DNA from: Streptomyces sp. 549
GTDB lineage: Bacteria > Actinomycetota > Actinomycetes > Streptomycetales > Streptomycetaceae
Direction: 5' to 3'
Length of the DNA stretch: 64,000 nt
Assembly (NCBI RefSeq): GCF_030124175.1
Contig: NZ_JASKMT010000004.1
Coordinates: 186,001 to 250,000, forward strand
Within the stretch, counting starts at the first letter, position 1. Each line of letters starts with the position of its first letter. The notes under the pieces were generated by a model. It worked only from the letters and a program-made list of their open reading frames with translations. It was not told the DNA's origin and searched no databases. Below, in pieces: positions 7,277 to 17,777 of the stretch. Position numbers and translations under genes: made by a program.

Positions 7277-7999
7277 GTGGCGGAAGCGGGTACGGGGACG
7301 CCGCGTCAGCGCTACCGGGCGCAGGTGCGGGCAGAGATCAAGGAGCGGGCCTGGGAGCAGGTCGCCACGGCGGGTGCGTCGGCGCTCTCGCTCAACGCGA
7401 TCGCCAAGCAGATGGGCATGAGCGGGCCCGCGCTCTACCGGTACTTCGCCAGTCGCGACGAACTGATCACCGAGCTCATCCGGGACGCCTACCGGAGCCT
7501 CGCCGACACCTTCCGCGCCGCAGCAGGGCCAGGGACCCCGGACGCGAGCAGGGACGAGGACGCGAGCAGGGGCGGGGACGGTGCCGGGGCGGGAGTCGTC
7601 GCACTGGCGCGCGCGATGCGCGGGTGGGCGCTGGACGATCCGCAGCGCTACCTGTTGATCTACGGCACGCCGATTCCCGGCTACCACGCGCCTGACGACG
7701 TCACCGAACTGTCCCGGCAGATCATGGCGACGCTGCTCGACGCGTGCGTCGCCCTGCCCCCGGACCACGGTGCCGCGTCACCGTTCGCCGCCCACCTGGA
7801 GGACCATCGGCAGTGGGCGGCCCACCACGCCGCCGACCCCGCCGCCCTGCACCGGGCTCTGGCCTTCTGGACGCGGCTGCACGGGGCGCTGTCCCTGGAA
7901 CTCGCCGGGCACTTCACCGGGATGGGGTTCGACCCCGCGCTGCTGTTCGCCGCCGAGGTGGAGAGCCTGACCGGAGCACTGAGGCCGCCGGGTCGGTGA
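7277..7999 (+). CDS. TetR/AcrR family transcriptional regulator
   Basis: This encodes 240 residues from GTG 7277-7279, with GGAGG 11 bases upstream; a longer frame exists but lacks a ribosome site. The N-terminal HTH occupies about residues 20-65: IKERAWEQVATAGASALSLN, AIAKQMGMSGPALYRYFASR, then DELITELIRDAY, a very typical TetR DNA-binding domain. The C-terminal part (about 100-235) matches the WHG/TetR_C_33 type (RAMRGWALDDPQRYLLIYGTPIPGYHAP). A short Asp/Arg/Gly-rich linker at 85-100 is low complexity. It is divergent from the CNNM/CBS operon and followed by a terminator overlapping its own stop codon. Its target is unknown, with autoregulation or the shared divergent region most likely. 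Confidence 0.88.
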   Translation: MAEAGTGTPRQRYRAQVRAEIKERAWEQVATAGASALSLNAIAKQMGMSGPALYRYFASRDELITELIRDAYRSLADTFRAAAGPGTPDASRDEDASRGGDGAGAGVVALARAMRGWALDDPQRYLLIYGTPIPGYHAPDDVTELSRQIMATLLDACVALPPDHGAASPFAAHLEDHRQWAAHHAADPAALHRALAFWTRLHGALSLELAGHFTGMGFDPALLFAAEVESLTGALRPPGR

Positions 8000-8023
8000 G
8001 TCGGCGCCACCGGCCGACTCACC
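7995..8023. terminator. Hairpin overlapping the TetR stop codon
   Basis: An 11-bp stem (7995-8005 with 8013-8023) has a 7-base loop. The TGA at 7997-7999 is inside the left arm. Confidence 0.65.
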
Positions 8024-8086
8024 CCATGACTCCGCCCCCGACCCGTCCCCCGACCCGCCCTCTACCCGTGCCCCCACCCGCCCTCA

Positions 8087-8124
8087 ACCCGGGGCCGGCA
8101 CAACGGTGTCGCACGGCCCCGGGT
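8087..8124. terminator. Terminator downstream of the ECF sigma gene
   Basis: An 11-bp stem, ACCCGGGGCCG at 8087-8097 with CGGCCCCGGGT at 8114-8124, lies 22 bases beyond the leftward stop codon at 8146. Confidence 0.65.
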
Positions 8125-8145
8125 CAGGTAGGGCTGGCCTGGCGG

Positions 8146-8925
8146 TCAGCTGCCGGTGGTCGTCGCTGCGGTGACCCGCGCGTGGCGCGGGGGAAGCGGG
8201 CTGGGGCGCGCGGAGCGCGGGAGGGGCGTCCGGGTCCCCGGGTCCGGCGCCGGTTCCGGCGTGTCGCGCAGCAGGTCCGTCAGGGCGGCGCGGGCCCGCG
8301 CCACGCGGGAGCGGACCGTGCCTATCGGGCAGCCGAGCGCCGTCGCGGCGTCCGCGTAGGGCAGGCCCAGGAGTTGGGTGAGCACGAACGCCTCGCGCCG
8401 GTCGGCCGGGATGGTCGCCAGCAGTTCGGCCAGGGCCACGCCGTCCTCGAAGCCGGGTGTGCGGGGCTGGCGGCGCTCGGCCAGGCTCTGCCAGTCGTCG
8501 CGATCGGACAGGCGTGGGCGGGCGGCGGCGTGCCGCAGGCTGTCGACGACGGTGCGCCGGGCGATCGACAGCAGCCACGTCCGTGCGGAGGAGCGCCCTT
8601 CGAAGCGGTGCAGGCTTCCCAGCGCGCGGAGGAACGTCTCCTGGGTGAGGTCGTCGGCGGCCTGCGGGTCCGCGCTGAGGTAGGCGACGTAGCGCCAGAT
8701 GTCGCGCTGCAGCGCACGGACGAAGTCCTCGACGGCGGTCGGGTCGCCGCCGCGGGCGGCCAGCGCGATGCGGGTGACCCTGTCGTCGGGCCGGTCGGCG
8801 GACCGGCCGGCGGAGGGACCGGCGGACCGGCCGGCGGAGGGACCGTAGGGCAGGCCGGATGTGGGCCTGGGGGCCTGCGGGCGGTCCTGCGCACGGTGGT
8901 TGGCGGGTGTGCGGGCAGGGGTCAT
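8146..8925 (-). CDS. ECF-type RNA polymerase sigma factor
   Basis: This encodes 259 residues from ATG 8923-8925 with GAAGGA about 9 bases upstream. A variable N-terminus contains a short duplicated motif (GRSAGPSAGRSADR, about 30-45). Region 2 (about 60-125) has FVRALQRDIWRYVAYLSADP, DDLTQETFLRALGSLHRFEG and SARTWLLSIARRTVVDSLR. Region 4 (about 155-215) has LLATIPADRREAFVLTQLLG and a helix-turn-helix YADAATALGCPIGTVRSRVARARAAL. The layout is of the extracytoplasmic function class. No zinc-finger anti-sigma gene is adjacent; instead a His-rich polytopic membrane protein lies 125 bases upstream on the same strand and could act as sensor or target. The Pro/Thr-rich tail is unstructured. Confidence 0.92.
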   Translation of the reverse strand: MTPARTPANHRAQDRPQAPRPTSGLPYGPSAGRSAGPSAGRSADRPDDRVTRIALAARGGDPTAVEDFVRALQRDIWRYVAYLSADPQAADDLTQETFLRALGSLHRFEGRSSARTWLLSIARRTVVDSLRHAAARPRLSDRDDWQSLAERRQPRTPGFEDGVALAELLATIPADRREAFVLTQLLGLPYADAATALGCPIGTVRSRVARARAALTDLLRDTPEPAPDPGTRTPLPRSARPSPLPPRHARVTAATTTGS

Positions 8926-9050
8926 CGAGGGTTGTCCTTCGGGGTGGGTTCCGGCACGCGCGGGCGCGGCCGGTGAGCGGTACGGCCCTGCCGGACGGCA
9001 TGGCCGATGCCCGATGCGCGGCGGTCGGCGGCGCGTCGGGTTGCCGGCTG

Positions 9051-9923
9051 TCAGATGACAGCGATCCCCGAAGGTGGTCCCCGTGTGTCGCGGGACGCGG
9101 CGAGCAGGAGGCGCCGGAGCCGAGCGGCGGTACGCCGGCGGCGGACGCGGCCGGGAGCGGCGGCTGCCGGGGGCGCGAGACGAAGGACGAGGTGGAGGGG
9201 CGCGGCCAGCCACCCGGCGATGGCGCGCAGGGCGCGGAAGACGGCACGTTCGCCGTGTGCGAGCCACAGTCCGCACAGCAGGCCGGCGAGCAGGTGGGCG
9301 GCGAGCATGCCAGCCGGCGACATGCCGAGCGAGGACATGGCCGTCAGGTCCACCTGTGGCACCGCCGCCGGGTCGAGGCCGCCCGGCACCGCGCCGTGCG
9401 GGAGGTGGTCGGCGGCGGTGTGGTGGGCTTGCCCGGTGGCGGCGTGGTGGGCTTGCCCGGTGGCGGACATCGCACCGTCGACGCCGTGGGACGCGGCGCC
9501 GGACCCGCCGGGACCGTGCCCGCCGTGCCCTTCCGCGTGGCCCGCGAGGGTGTGCACGGCCGACGCGTGGGAGACGTCTCCGGCGGTGGGCGGTGCGGAC
9601 GGCGGGCGGCAGAGCAGGTGGTCGGTCCACAGCCGGAGCAGGGAGACGTCCGGGGCCCGGGGCATGGTCACGGCCTGGGTCAACGAGAACGCCGCGTGCA
9701 GGCCCGCCTGGACCGCGATCGTCGCCGCCGTCACCGCGCCCAGGGTGCGCTCACGGCCGGTGAGCGACCAGGCGGCGGCACCGGTCACGGCGAACGCGGT
9801 GGCGAGGCCCGGCCAGGCGACGGGAGCGCCCGACATGAAGAGGTGGCCGACGGCCGCGAGCAGCACACAGGTGGCCGCGAAGGTCGCGGCCCGCACTGCT
9901 CGGCAACTTCGGCCTGACGTCAT
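9051..9923 (-). CDS. Histidine-rich polytopic membrane protein, possible metal sensor
   Basis: This encodes 290 residues. ATG 9921-9923 is preferred over longer starts because AAGGA precedes it by about 10 bases and the product then begins just before a hydrophobic segment. Membrane segments are likely at about 10-30, 35-52, 62-85, 212-232 and 240-260. The loop at about 105-195 carries some 20 histidines, including HAEGHGGHG and a duplicated ATGQAHH unit, and could bind copper, zinc or nickel. It lies upstream of, and co-oriented with, the ECF sigma factor gene 125 bases away, so it may be a redox or metal-linked partner. I recognise no named family; similar His-rich membrane proteins sit beside copper genes in other actinomycetes. 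Confidence 0.7.
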   Translation of the reverse strand: MTSGRSCRAVRAATFAATCVLLAAVGHLFMSGAPVAWPGLATAFAVTGAAAWSLTGRERTLGAVTAATIAVQAGLHAAFSLTQAVTMPRAPDVSLLRLWTDHLLCRPPSAPPTAGDVSHASAVHTLAGHAEGHGGHGPGGSGAASHGVDGAMSATGQAHHAATGQAHHTAADHLPHGAVPGGLDPAAVPQVDLTAMSSLGMSPAGMLAAHLLAGLLCGLWLAHGERAVFRALRAIAGWLAAPLHLVLRLAPPAAAAPGRVRRRRTAARLRRLLLAASRDTRGPPSGIAVI

Positions 9924-10106
9924 GGCCGGCTCATCCTTGCACTCCTCGGTCGCGACGGGCACGGGATGGTACGTGAATCCGCCACCGGATACTTCACCCC
10001 CGCGAGTGTGGTCCATGCCACAACAGGGCCGGGGAACCAGTGGGTTGGGGCGTACGACTCCTTACCACGGGCCAACGGGCAGGTGCGGGCGGTGAGGAGG
10101 CGGGGC

Positions 10107-11333
10107 GTGGCGGAGCAGACGGCCGGGACGGGCCAGGACGTGCGGGGGCCGGCGCATCCCCCGGGGGGCGGACGGCCCCTGACGGCGCTGCTCACCGCGG
10201 CGATGGCGCTGTCCATGCTCCAGTTGTTCCTGCTGGGCGCCTTCGGGCCGCGCCTCACCGTGGAGTTGGGTGTCACCCCGGTGGTGCTGGGGCTGACGAC
10301 GACGCTCGGCTTCGGTACCGCCGCGGTGCTGTCGCCGCTGAGCGGCCGGCTCGTGGACCGCGTCGGACCGCGCCGGGCGCTGATCGCGTTGGCGCTGGTC
10401 ACCGCGGTGGCACTGGCCCTGATCGCGTCGGCCCCCGGGGCGGGGCTGCTTCTGGGGGCGGTGGCGCTGGGCGGGCTGCCGCAGGCGCTGGCGAATCCCG
10501 CGACGAACAAGGCCGTCATCGCGGCCGTGCCGGCGGCCCGCCGGGGCGCGGTGACGGGCTGGAAGCAGTCGGGGGTGCAGCTGGGCGCGTTCGCGGCCGG
10601 TCTGCCGCTGGCCGCGCTGGCGGCTGTGCTGGGCTGGCGGGGCGCGGTGTGGGCGGCCTCGGCGGCGGCCGTCGGTGTCGCGGTGTGGGCGGCGCGGCTG
10701 CTGCCCCCTGACGCGGTGCGGCCGTCGGCGGCACGGGTGACGCTGGTCCCGCGCGGGCACGTGGCGTGGCTGGCGGCGTTCTCGGTCTTCCTGGGTGCGG
10801 GCATCGCGTCGGTGAACACCTACCTGTCGCTGTTCGGCGACCGGCGGCTGGATCTGGGGCCGACGGCCGCTGCGGCGCTGGTGGCGGTGCTGGGAGCCGC
10901 CGGGGTGGCCGGCCGGGTGGGCTGGTCGAAGGCGGCCCGGCCCGGTCGTGCCGAGTGGCTGCCCGCGGTGCTCGCCGCGGGGGCGGTCGGGGCCGCGCTG
11001 CTGCTGGTCGCTTCGGGGCGCGTGTCCTGGCTGGTGTGGGTGGCGGCCGTCGCGTTCGGCGTCTTCGCGGTCGCCGCCAACGCGGTGTCGATGGTGCTGG
11101 TGGTGCAGCGGGCCGCGCCCGGACGGGCGGGGCGGGCCGGCCAGGATTCAGCACTGGTCGCGGCGGGGTTCTTCGCCGGGTTCGCGGTCGGGCCGCCGCT
11201 GTTCGGGCTGCTCGCGCGGTGCGACCGCTACGGGACGGGCTGGCTGCTGGTCGCCGCCGAGTTCGCCGTCGCCGCAGCCGTGGCGAGCGTGTGGGCCGTC
11301 CGCGACCGGCGGACCGCGGGGGCGCCGGCGTGA
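10107..11333 (+). CDS. MFS transporter (probable efflux permease)
   Basis: This encodes 408 residues from GTG 10107-10109, with GAGGAGG 6 bases upstream. Twelve hydrophobic segments are recognisable. The MFS loop 2-3 signature appears as GRLVDRVGPRR around residue 75, after LSP, and the motif GWKQSGVQLGAFAAGLPLAA around 150-170 is typical of YbfB/cyanate-like or sugar-type MFS members. It is the first of two overlapping genes, its TGA sharing 3 bases with the GTG of the GH88-like gene. Position at the head of the CoA-enzyme cluster suggests import or export of the cluster's substrate; the direction cannot be judged from sequence. Confidence 0.87.
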   Translation: MAEQTAGTGQDVRGPAHPPGGGRPLTALLTAAMALSMLQLFLLGAFGPRLTVELGVTPVVLGLTTTLGFGTAAVLSPLSGRLVDRVGPRRALIALALVTAVALALIASAPGAGLLLGAVALGGLPQALANPATNKAVIAAVPAARRGAVTGWKQSGVQLGAFAAGLPLAALAAVLGWRGAVWAASAAAVGVAVWAARLLPPDAVRPSAARVTLVPRGHVAWLAAFSVFLGAGIASVNTYLSLFGDRRLDLGPTAAAALVAVLGAAGVAGRVGWSKAARPGRAEWLPAVLAAGAVGAALLLVASGRVSWLVWVAAVAFGVFAVAANAVSMVLVVQRAAPGRAGRAGQDSALVAAGFFAGFAVGPPLFGLLARCDRYGTGWLLVAAEFAVAAAVASVWAVRDRRTAGAPA

Positions 11334-12661
11334 ACGCGGCTTCGGCCGCCTGGGCGGACGAGGCGCTGGGCCGGGTGCTGGACCGGGTGGCGGTCACCCG
11401 GTCCGAGGTCGGCCCGCGTTTCCCGCTGTACGCAGACCCGGTGACGGGACGGTGGACGTCGACCCGGCGCGGGTCGTGGACCGGCGGCTTCTGGGCGGGG
11501 CTGCTGTGTCTGCGGGCCCGCCGCACCGGCCACGCGGACGACCGGGACGCCGCCGCCGCGTGCACCCGCGCCCTGACCGGCTGGGCGGACGCCGACACCG
11601 CGACCCGCGGCCTGATCCTCTGGTACGGCACCGCGCTCGCCGGGCGCGGCGACCCGGACGCGGCGGAGTTGCGCGTCCGCGGGGCACGGAGCTGCCTGGC
11701 CGCGTTCGACCCGGCGCTGGGGCTGGTCCCGTGGGGCGACGCGTTCGGCGGCGACCGGGCACAGGCCCGCACCGACGGCCTGCCCGGCATGCTGCAACTG
11801 CTCTCCGCCGCAGGCGAGAAGGGGCTGACAGCCGCGGCCGCGCACCTGGACCGGCACCTGCGCCTGTGCCTCCCGGCCGACCCGGCCGACCCCGTCCGCC
11901 CGGCCTGGCACCAGCACGCCCAGACGCCGGACGCCCACACGTCCACCGCACCGCCCGTGCCCCGGGGCGAAGCCCGGGACGGCGAAGCCCGGGAAGGCGC
12001 CGCCCGGGAAGGCGCCGCCCGGGAAGGCGCCGCCGCACGGCATGCCGGGTCGTGGCGGCCGAGCGCGGAACCCGCCCCGGGCTGGAGCCGGGGCGAAGCA
12101 TGGCTGGTACTCGCCGTCGGCGACGCGCTGACGCATCCCCAGGCCGGGTGCGCGCGAGGGGACGCGGTGGCGCCGGGCGGGCGGTCGCGGCACGAGGAGC
12201 TGGCGCGGGCGGCCGGGCGGCTCGCGGACGGGCTGCTCACCGGGCCGCTCGTGCCGCCCGCCCGCGCCGCGCACCCGCCGGGACCGGTGGACACCTCCGC
12301 GGCGGCGATCGGCGCCGTCGCCCTGCTGAAGCTGGCCGGGGCGCCCCTGCCGGACGCCGCCCGCTACCGGGAACGGGCCGTCGCCGTCCTGCACCGGCTG
12401 ACCACCGCGCACCTGACGCCCACCGCCGCTCCCCCGCCACCCGCCGCGTCCCGAGTCCGGCCCGCAGAGCCCGTCGCGGCCGCACAGCCGGTCCCGCCCG
12501 TGCCGCCCGCCGGGGGCGGGCGCCCGGCCGGAATGCTGCTGGACGGCTGCTACGACGCGGATCGCGGCCTGGCGACCCGGCACGAGCTGGTCTGGGGCGA
12601 CTTCTTCCTCGCGCTCGGCCTGGCGGCGCTCACCGGCCTGGTCGACCTGCGGGAGGTCTAG
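11330..12661 (+). CDS. GH88-like (unsaturated glucuronyl hydrolase family) protein
   Basis: This encodes 443 residues starting at GTG 11330, which overlaps the MFS stop. The (alpha/alpha)6-barrel family is suggested by SWTGGFWAGLLCL (about 49-61), RTDGLPGMLQLLSAAGE (about 148-164), GWSRGEAWLVLAVGDAL (about 250-266), DTSAAAIGAVALLKLAG (about 322-338) and the closing ATRHELVWGDFFLALGLAAL. These align in order with unsaturated glucuronyl hydrolases, which remove 4,5-unsaturated uronic acids from oligosaccharides. No signal peptide is seen, so it is cytosolic. An EGAAR triplet repeat interrupts the middle (about 220-238) and a Pro-rich insert lies near 370-400. The last 32 bases overlap the convergent acyl-CoA dehydrogenase gene. 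Function within a CoA-enzyme cluster is unclear. Confidence 0.65.
   Translation: MNAASAAWADEALGRVLDRVAVTRSEVGPRFPLYADPVTGRWTSTRRGSWTGGFWAGLLCLRARRTGHADDRDAAAACTRALTGWADADTATRGLILWYGTALAGRGDPDAAELRVRGARSCLAAFDPALGLVPWGDAFGGDRAQARTDGLPGMLQLLSAAGEKGLTAAAAHLDRHLRLCLPADPADPVRPAWHQHAQTPDAHTSTAPPVPRGEARDGEAREGAAREGAAREGAAARHAGSWRPSAEPAPGWSRGEAWLVLAVGDALTHPQAGCARGDAVAPGGRSRHEELARAAGRLADGLLTGPLVPPARAAHPPGPVDTSAAAIGAVALLKLAGAPLPDAARYRERAVAVLHRLTTAHLTPTAAPPPPAASRVRPAEPVAAAQPVPPVPPAGGGRPAGMLLDGCYDADRGLATRHELVWGDFFLALGLAALTGLVDLREV
11970..12035 (+). repeat. In-frame 15-bp tandem repeat (EGAAR units)
   Basis: Three near-perfect copies of GAAGGCGCCGCCCGG, preceded by two diverged copies, encode REGAAREGAAREGAA within the GH88-like gene. 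This is an expansion in a linker region. Confidence 0.7.
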
Positions 12662-13916
12662 CGGCGGGCCCGTCGGCGCCGGGCCCGTAGCCGCGCAGGA
12701 CGCGGCGGGCGACGGCGGTGATGTGCAGTTCGTCCGGGCCGTCGAGGATGCGGGCGGCCCGGCCCACCCGGGCCAGCGCGGGCAGCGCGGTGTCCGGGCC
12801 GAGCCCAGCGGCCCCGTGCACCTGCACGGCCGCGTCCGTGACCTGCTGGAGTGTGCGTGCGGCGGCGACCTTGGCCAGGCCGACCTCGGTGCGCGCGTCC
12901 TGCCCCGCGTCGAGCAGGGCCACCGCCTCGTGCACCAGCGGACGTGTGGTGCGCAGCGCCAGCAGCGCCTCGAAGACGTGCTGCTGGACAAGTTGGTGCG
13001 CGGCGAGGCCGCCTCGCGTACCGGTGCGGCCGACGGCCCGCTCGCACAGCAGGTCGAACGCGCGCTGGGCCTGGCCGAGCCACCGCAACGCCCGCAGCGT
13101 GCGGCCGAGTTGCAGCCGCTCAGCGGCGACGTCCAGTCCCCGTCCCGGTGTTCCGAGGACGTGCCCGGGCGGGACGGCGACGCCCTCCAGCTCGATCTCG
13201 CCCTGCCCGGCCGCGCCCAGCACGGGGATCTCCCGCACGTGGCGGAAGCCCGGCACGGCGGTGGGGACGAGCAGCAGCGTCAGGCCGTCGCGGTCGCCCT
13301 CCTCGCCCGCGGTGCGCGCCAGCACGGTGACCAGGTCGGCGTGGGCGGCGCCGGAGACGAACCACTTGCGCCCGGTGACACGCCAGCCGCCGTCCGGTGC
13401 CGGCTCGGCGCGGGTGAGGGTGAGCAGCGGTTCGGTGCCGGGCACCTCCGGTTCCGTCATGGCGTAGCTCGCGGACAGGTCGCCTGCGACCAACCGCTTC
13501 AGGTAGCGGTCGCGGACGCCGGGGGTCGCGTGTCGGGCCAGCATGCCCGCGTCCAGCAGCGAGGCCGACCCCAGGGCCGCCGGGCCGTGGTCGCTCGCGC
13601 CCTCGGCCTCAGCGACGGCCGCGTACTGACGCAGCGTCAGTCCGCCGCCGCCCAGCTCCGCCGGCAGCGGCAGCGCCCACAGGCCCGCGGCCTTCGCCTC
13701 GCGGCGCAGCCCGGCCATAGCGCGCCGGGCCTCCGGGCCTCCGGCGTCCAGCACCCGTTCCGCGGGCACCACGCGGGAACGGACGAACTCCCGCACCTGC
13801 ATGAGTCGTTCGGCCGCCGCTGCCGGCCCGTCACCGTCGTCCGCACGTCCCTCGCCGGTGCCGGGACGGGCGGCTGCCGGATGCGGGCCGGGGGCAGTGC
13901 CGCGGGGGTGTGTCAT
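12630..13916 (-). CDS. Acyl-CoA dehydrogenase family flavoprotein
   Basis: This encodes 428 residues from ATG 13914-13916, with GGAGAG upstream. It has the normal acyl-CoA dehydrogenase order: N-terminal helical domain (about 40-150), a beta domain with YAMTEPEVPGTEP (about 155-167) and GGWRVTGRKWFVSGAAHADL (about 182-201), and a C-terminal helical bundle. The C-terminal GLAKVAAARTLQQVTDAAVQ and VHGAAGLGPDTALPALARVG motifs are the FAD/CoA-side helices. The usual Glu base position falls near DGPDELH, which fits the subfamily where the motif is RIxDGPDEVH. It is divergent from the CoA-transferase and CoA-ligase genes, consistent with a shared pathway that activates and then desaturates an acid. 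Its 3' end overlaps the GH88-like gene convergently by 32 bases. Confidence 0.9.
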   Translation of the reverse strand: MTHPRGTAPGPHPAAARPGTGEGRADDGDGPAAAAERLMQVREFVRSRVVPAERVLDAGGPEARRAMAGLRREAKAAGLWALPLPAELGGGGLTLRQYAAVAEAEGASDHGPAALGSASLLDAGMLARHATPGVRDRYLKRLVAGDLSASYAMTEPEVPGTEPLLTLTRAEPAPDGGWRVTGRKWFVSGAAHADLVTVLARTAGEEGDRDGLTLLLVPTAVPGFRHVREIPVLGAAGQGEIELEGVAVPPGHVLGTPGRGLDVAAERLQLGRTLRALRWLGQAQRAFDLLCERAVGRTGTRGGLAAHQLVQQHVFEALLALRTTRPLVHEAVALLDAGQDARTEVGLAKVAAARTLQQVTDAAVQVHGAAGLGPDTALPALARVGRAARILDGPDELHITAVARRVLRGYGPGADGPAARPPAGRPGR

Positions 13917-14060
13917 GGCGTCTCTCCGGTCTGCCGGGAACTCCCGGCCACGGCGGTCCGACTGTCTCTTCCGGGAAACGGGTCGGGCGCGGGGCCCGCC
14001 CGGTTCCCGCCGTCGACAGGACCGCAGGCGCCGCCACCGCCGCGCCCGGAGAGGAGAGGC

Positions 14061-15880
14061 ATGGCGTCACCAGTCACCACCAGGACGGAACAGCCACTCG
14101 CGTCGCTCACCTTCACGCCCTCGGGGCCGCCGCAGATCATGGACGTCGTCACGTCCCAACTGCGGCTCCTCGGGGCGGACATCGCCGACCGGGACGGCCA
14201 GGGCGAACAGCCCGCCGCACCCCCGGCGCGGATCGCCGGCGGCGGGTTCGAGCCGGTCGACGTGCGGGCGACGTGGTCCGCGCCGGGCAGCGGCCTCACC
14301 GACGAGGCCACCGTGCAGGCGGCGACCGGCGTCATGGCGGTGCACGGCCGCCGCGACGGCACACCGCGCGGCCTCGCCGCCGACTACGCCGCCACGGCCA
14401 CCGGCCTGCTCACCGTGCAGGGGCTGCTCGCCGCCCTGCTCGGGCAGGCCCGGGGCGGCCCGGGCTGCGCGGTGTCCACCCGGGCCGACCACGCCGGGCT
14501 GCTCACCGTCTCCCAGTACCTCGCCGCGGCCGGCGCGGAGGAGGCCGAGGCGAGCGAACCGGCGCCCGGCGGGCCGCCGTTCACCGCGGCCGACGGCACG
14601 CTGTTCGAGCTGGAGACGCTGGACCCGGGCGTGTGGGCCCGCTTCTGGCGCGCCCTGGACGCGCCCGCCGAAGCGGTACGGGCCGGGTGGCGGCCGTTCC
14701 AGTTCCGCTACGCCACCGCGTGCGCGCCGTTCCCGGACGCCCTGCACGAGACCGCCCGCAGGCATCCGTTCGGCACGGTCGCGCGGGCGGCTTCCGAGGC
14801 GGGCGCCGACGTGTGCCGACTGCGCACGTTGCACGAGCGGGCGGCAGAGCACGACGGTGCCGCCCCGCTCTGCCTGTCCCTCCTGCGGCCCGCCGCACCC
14901 GCGTCGGGGCTCACGGCACCGGCCACCGGCCCCGGCCGCCCGAGGCGCACGGGGCCGGGCACCGCGCGGCTGCCGCTGGCCGGGCTCACCGTGCTGGAGG
15001 CGGGGCGCCGCATCCAGGCACCGCTGGCCGCCCACCTGCTCGGCCTGCTGGGCGCCGACGTGGTGCGTGTCGAGCCGCCGGGCGGCGACCCGCTGCGCGG
15101 CATGCCGCCCACCTGCGCCGGCGTCTCCGCGCGCTGGCTCGCACTGAACCGGGGCAAGCAGGCCGTGGAGATCAACATCAAGGACCCCGGGGACCGGGAC
15201 CGTCTGCGGGAACGGGCCGCCGCGGCGGACGTGTTCCTGCACAACTGGGCGCCGGGCACCGCCGCCCGACTGGGCCTCGACGCGGACGACCTGGCGGCGG
15301 TCAACCCGGCGCTCGTCCACGCGTACACCGGCGGCTGGGCCGACCGGATCGGCGACGCCCCGATGGGCACGGACTTCATGGTGCAGGCCCGCTCCGGCGT
15401 CGGTGAGGCCGTCCGCCCGGACGGCGAGGTTCCGGCCCCGAGCCTGATGACGCTGCTCGACGTGCTCGGCGGGTTGCTCGGCGCGCAGGCCGTACTCGCC
15501 GGACTGCTGCTGCGGCAACGCCGCGGGCACGGCGTGCGTGTGGACTCCTCGCTGCTCGGCGCGGCCGACCTGCTCACCGGCCCGGCCCTGCGCCGCGCGG
15601 CGCGGGGCGACAACCCGCGCAGACCCGCGGGGTTCCGCCGCCCGCTGCCCACGGCCGACGGCTGGGTCGCCCCCGCCGACGCCTGCGCCGCCCGCGCCGC
15701 GAGCCTCGACCTGGCGTCGCTGCCGACCGGCGACGCGCTGGCGCGGCTGCGCGACCGCGGCCTGGCCGCGACCCCGGTCACCACCGACCTGAACGACCTG
15801 CACCACGACCGGCGCTTCCCCGGCTCGATCAGCCGCGACGCGTACGGCGCGCCCGCCGTCCCCGACCCCTGGAGCTTCGC

Positions 15881-15884
<4 letters not shown>
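14061..15884 (+). CDS. Family III CoA-transferase (CaiB/BaiF), two-part protein
   Basis: This encodes 607 residues from ATG 14061, with GGAGAGG upstream. The C-terminal half (about 305-600) is a canonical CaiB/BaiF domain: GLTVLEAGRRIQAPLAAHLL, LGADVVRVEPPGGDPLRGMP, ALNRGKQAVEINIKDPGDRD, VFLHNWAPGTAARLGLD, and GTDFMVQARSGVGE. In the last of these Asp438 matches the catalytic Asp that forms the aspartyl-CoA intermediate. The N-terminal half (about 1-290) has only weak family features (ADYAATATGLLTVQGLLAAL) and looks like a divergent second copy without that Asp. Such proteins move CoA between carboxylic acids or isomerise acyl-CoA. Its TGA overlaps the ATG of the ligase gene, so the two are translationally coupled. 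Confidence 0.85.
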
Positions 15885-17674
<1,790 letters not shown>

Positions 17675-17688
17675 CGCAGCCGTGCCGC

Positions 17689-17764
17689 GCCCCGGCAACT
17701 CCGGTACGCGGCACGGCGGTTCCCCGGCCGCCGGGCGGCGACCGACCTGGCCCGCCGCCCGGCG
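17689..17764. terminator. Two tandem hairpins between convergent genes
   Basis: The first stem pairs 17689-17699 with 17707-17717 (11 bp, GCCGTGCCGCG). The second pairs 17729-17740 with 17753-17764 (12 bp). They separate the rightward CoA ligase from the leftward metal transporter operon and probably terminate both. Confidence 0.7.
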
Positions 17765-17777
17765 CCCGCCCCTCAGC

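Noticed and set aside
8084..9247. Alternative 387-codon leftward frame across the ECF sigma gene
   Set aside because: The sigma factor motifs lie in the 8146-8925 frame; this frame is Arg/Pro-rich with no motif.
12723..14060. Rightward open frame opposite the 12630-13916 acyl-CoA dehydrogenase gene, continuous with the CoA-transferase frame
   Set aside because: The true start is ATG 14061 with a good ribosome site; the upstream part is antisense to a real gene.
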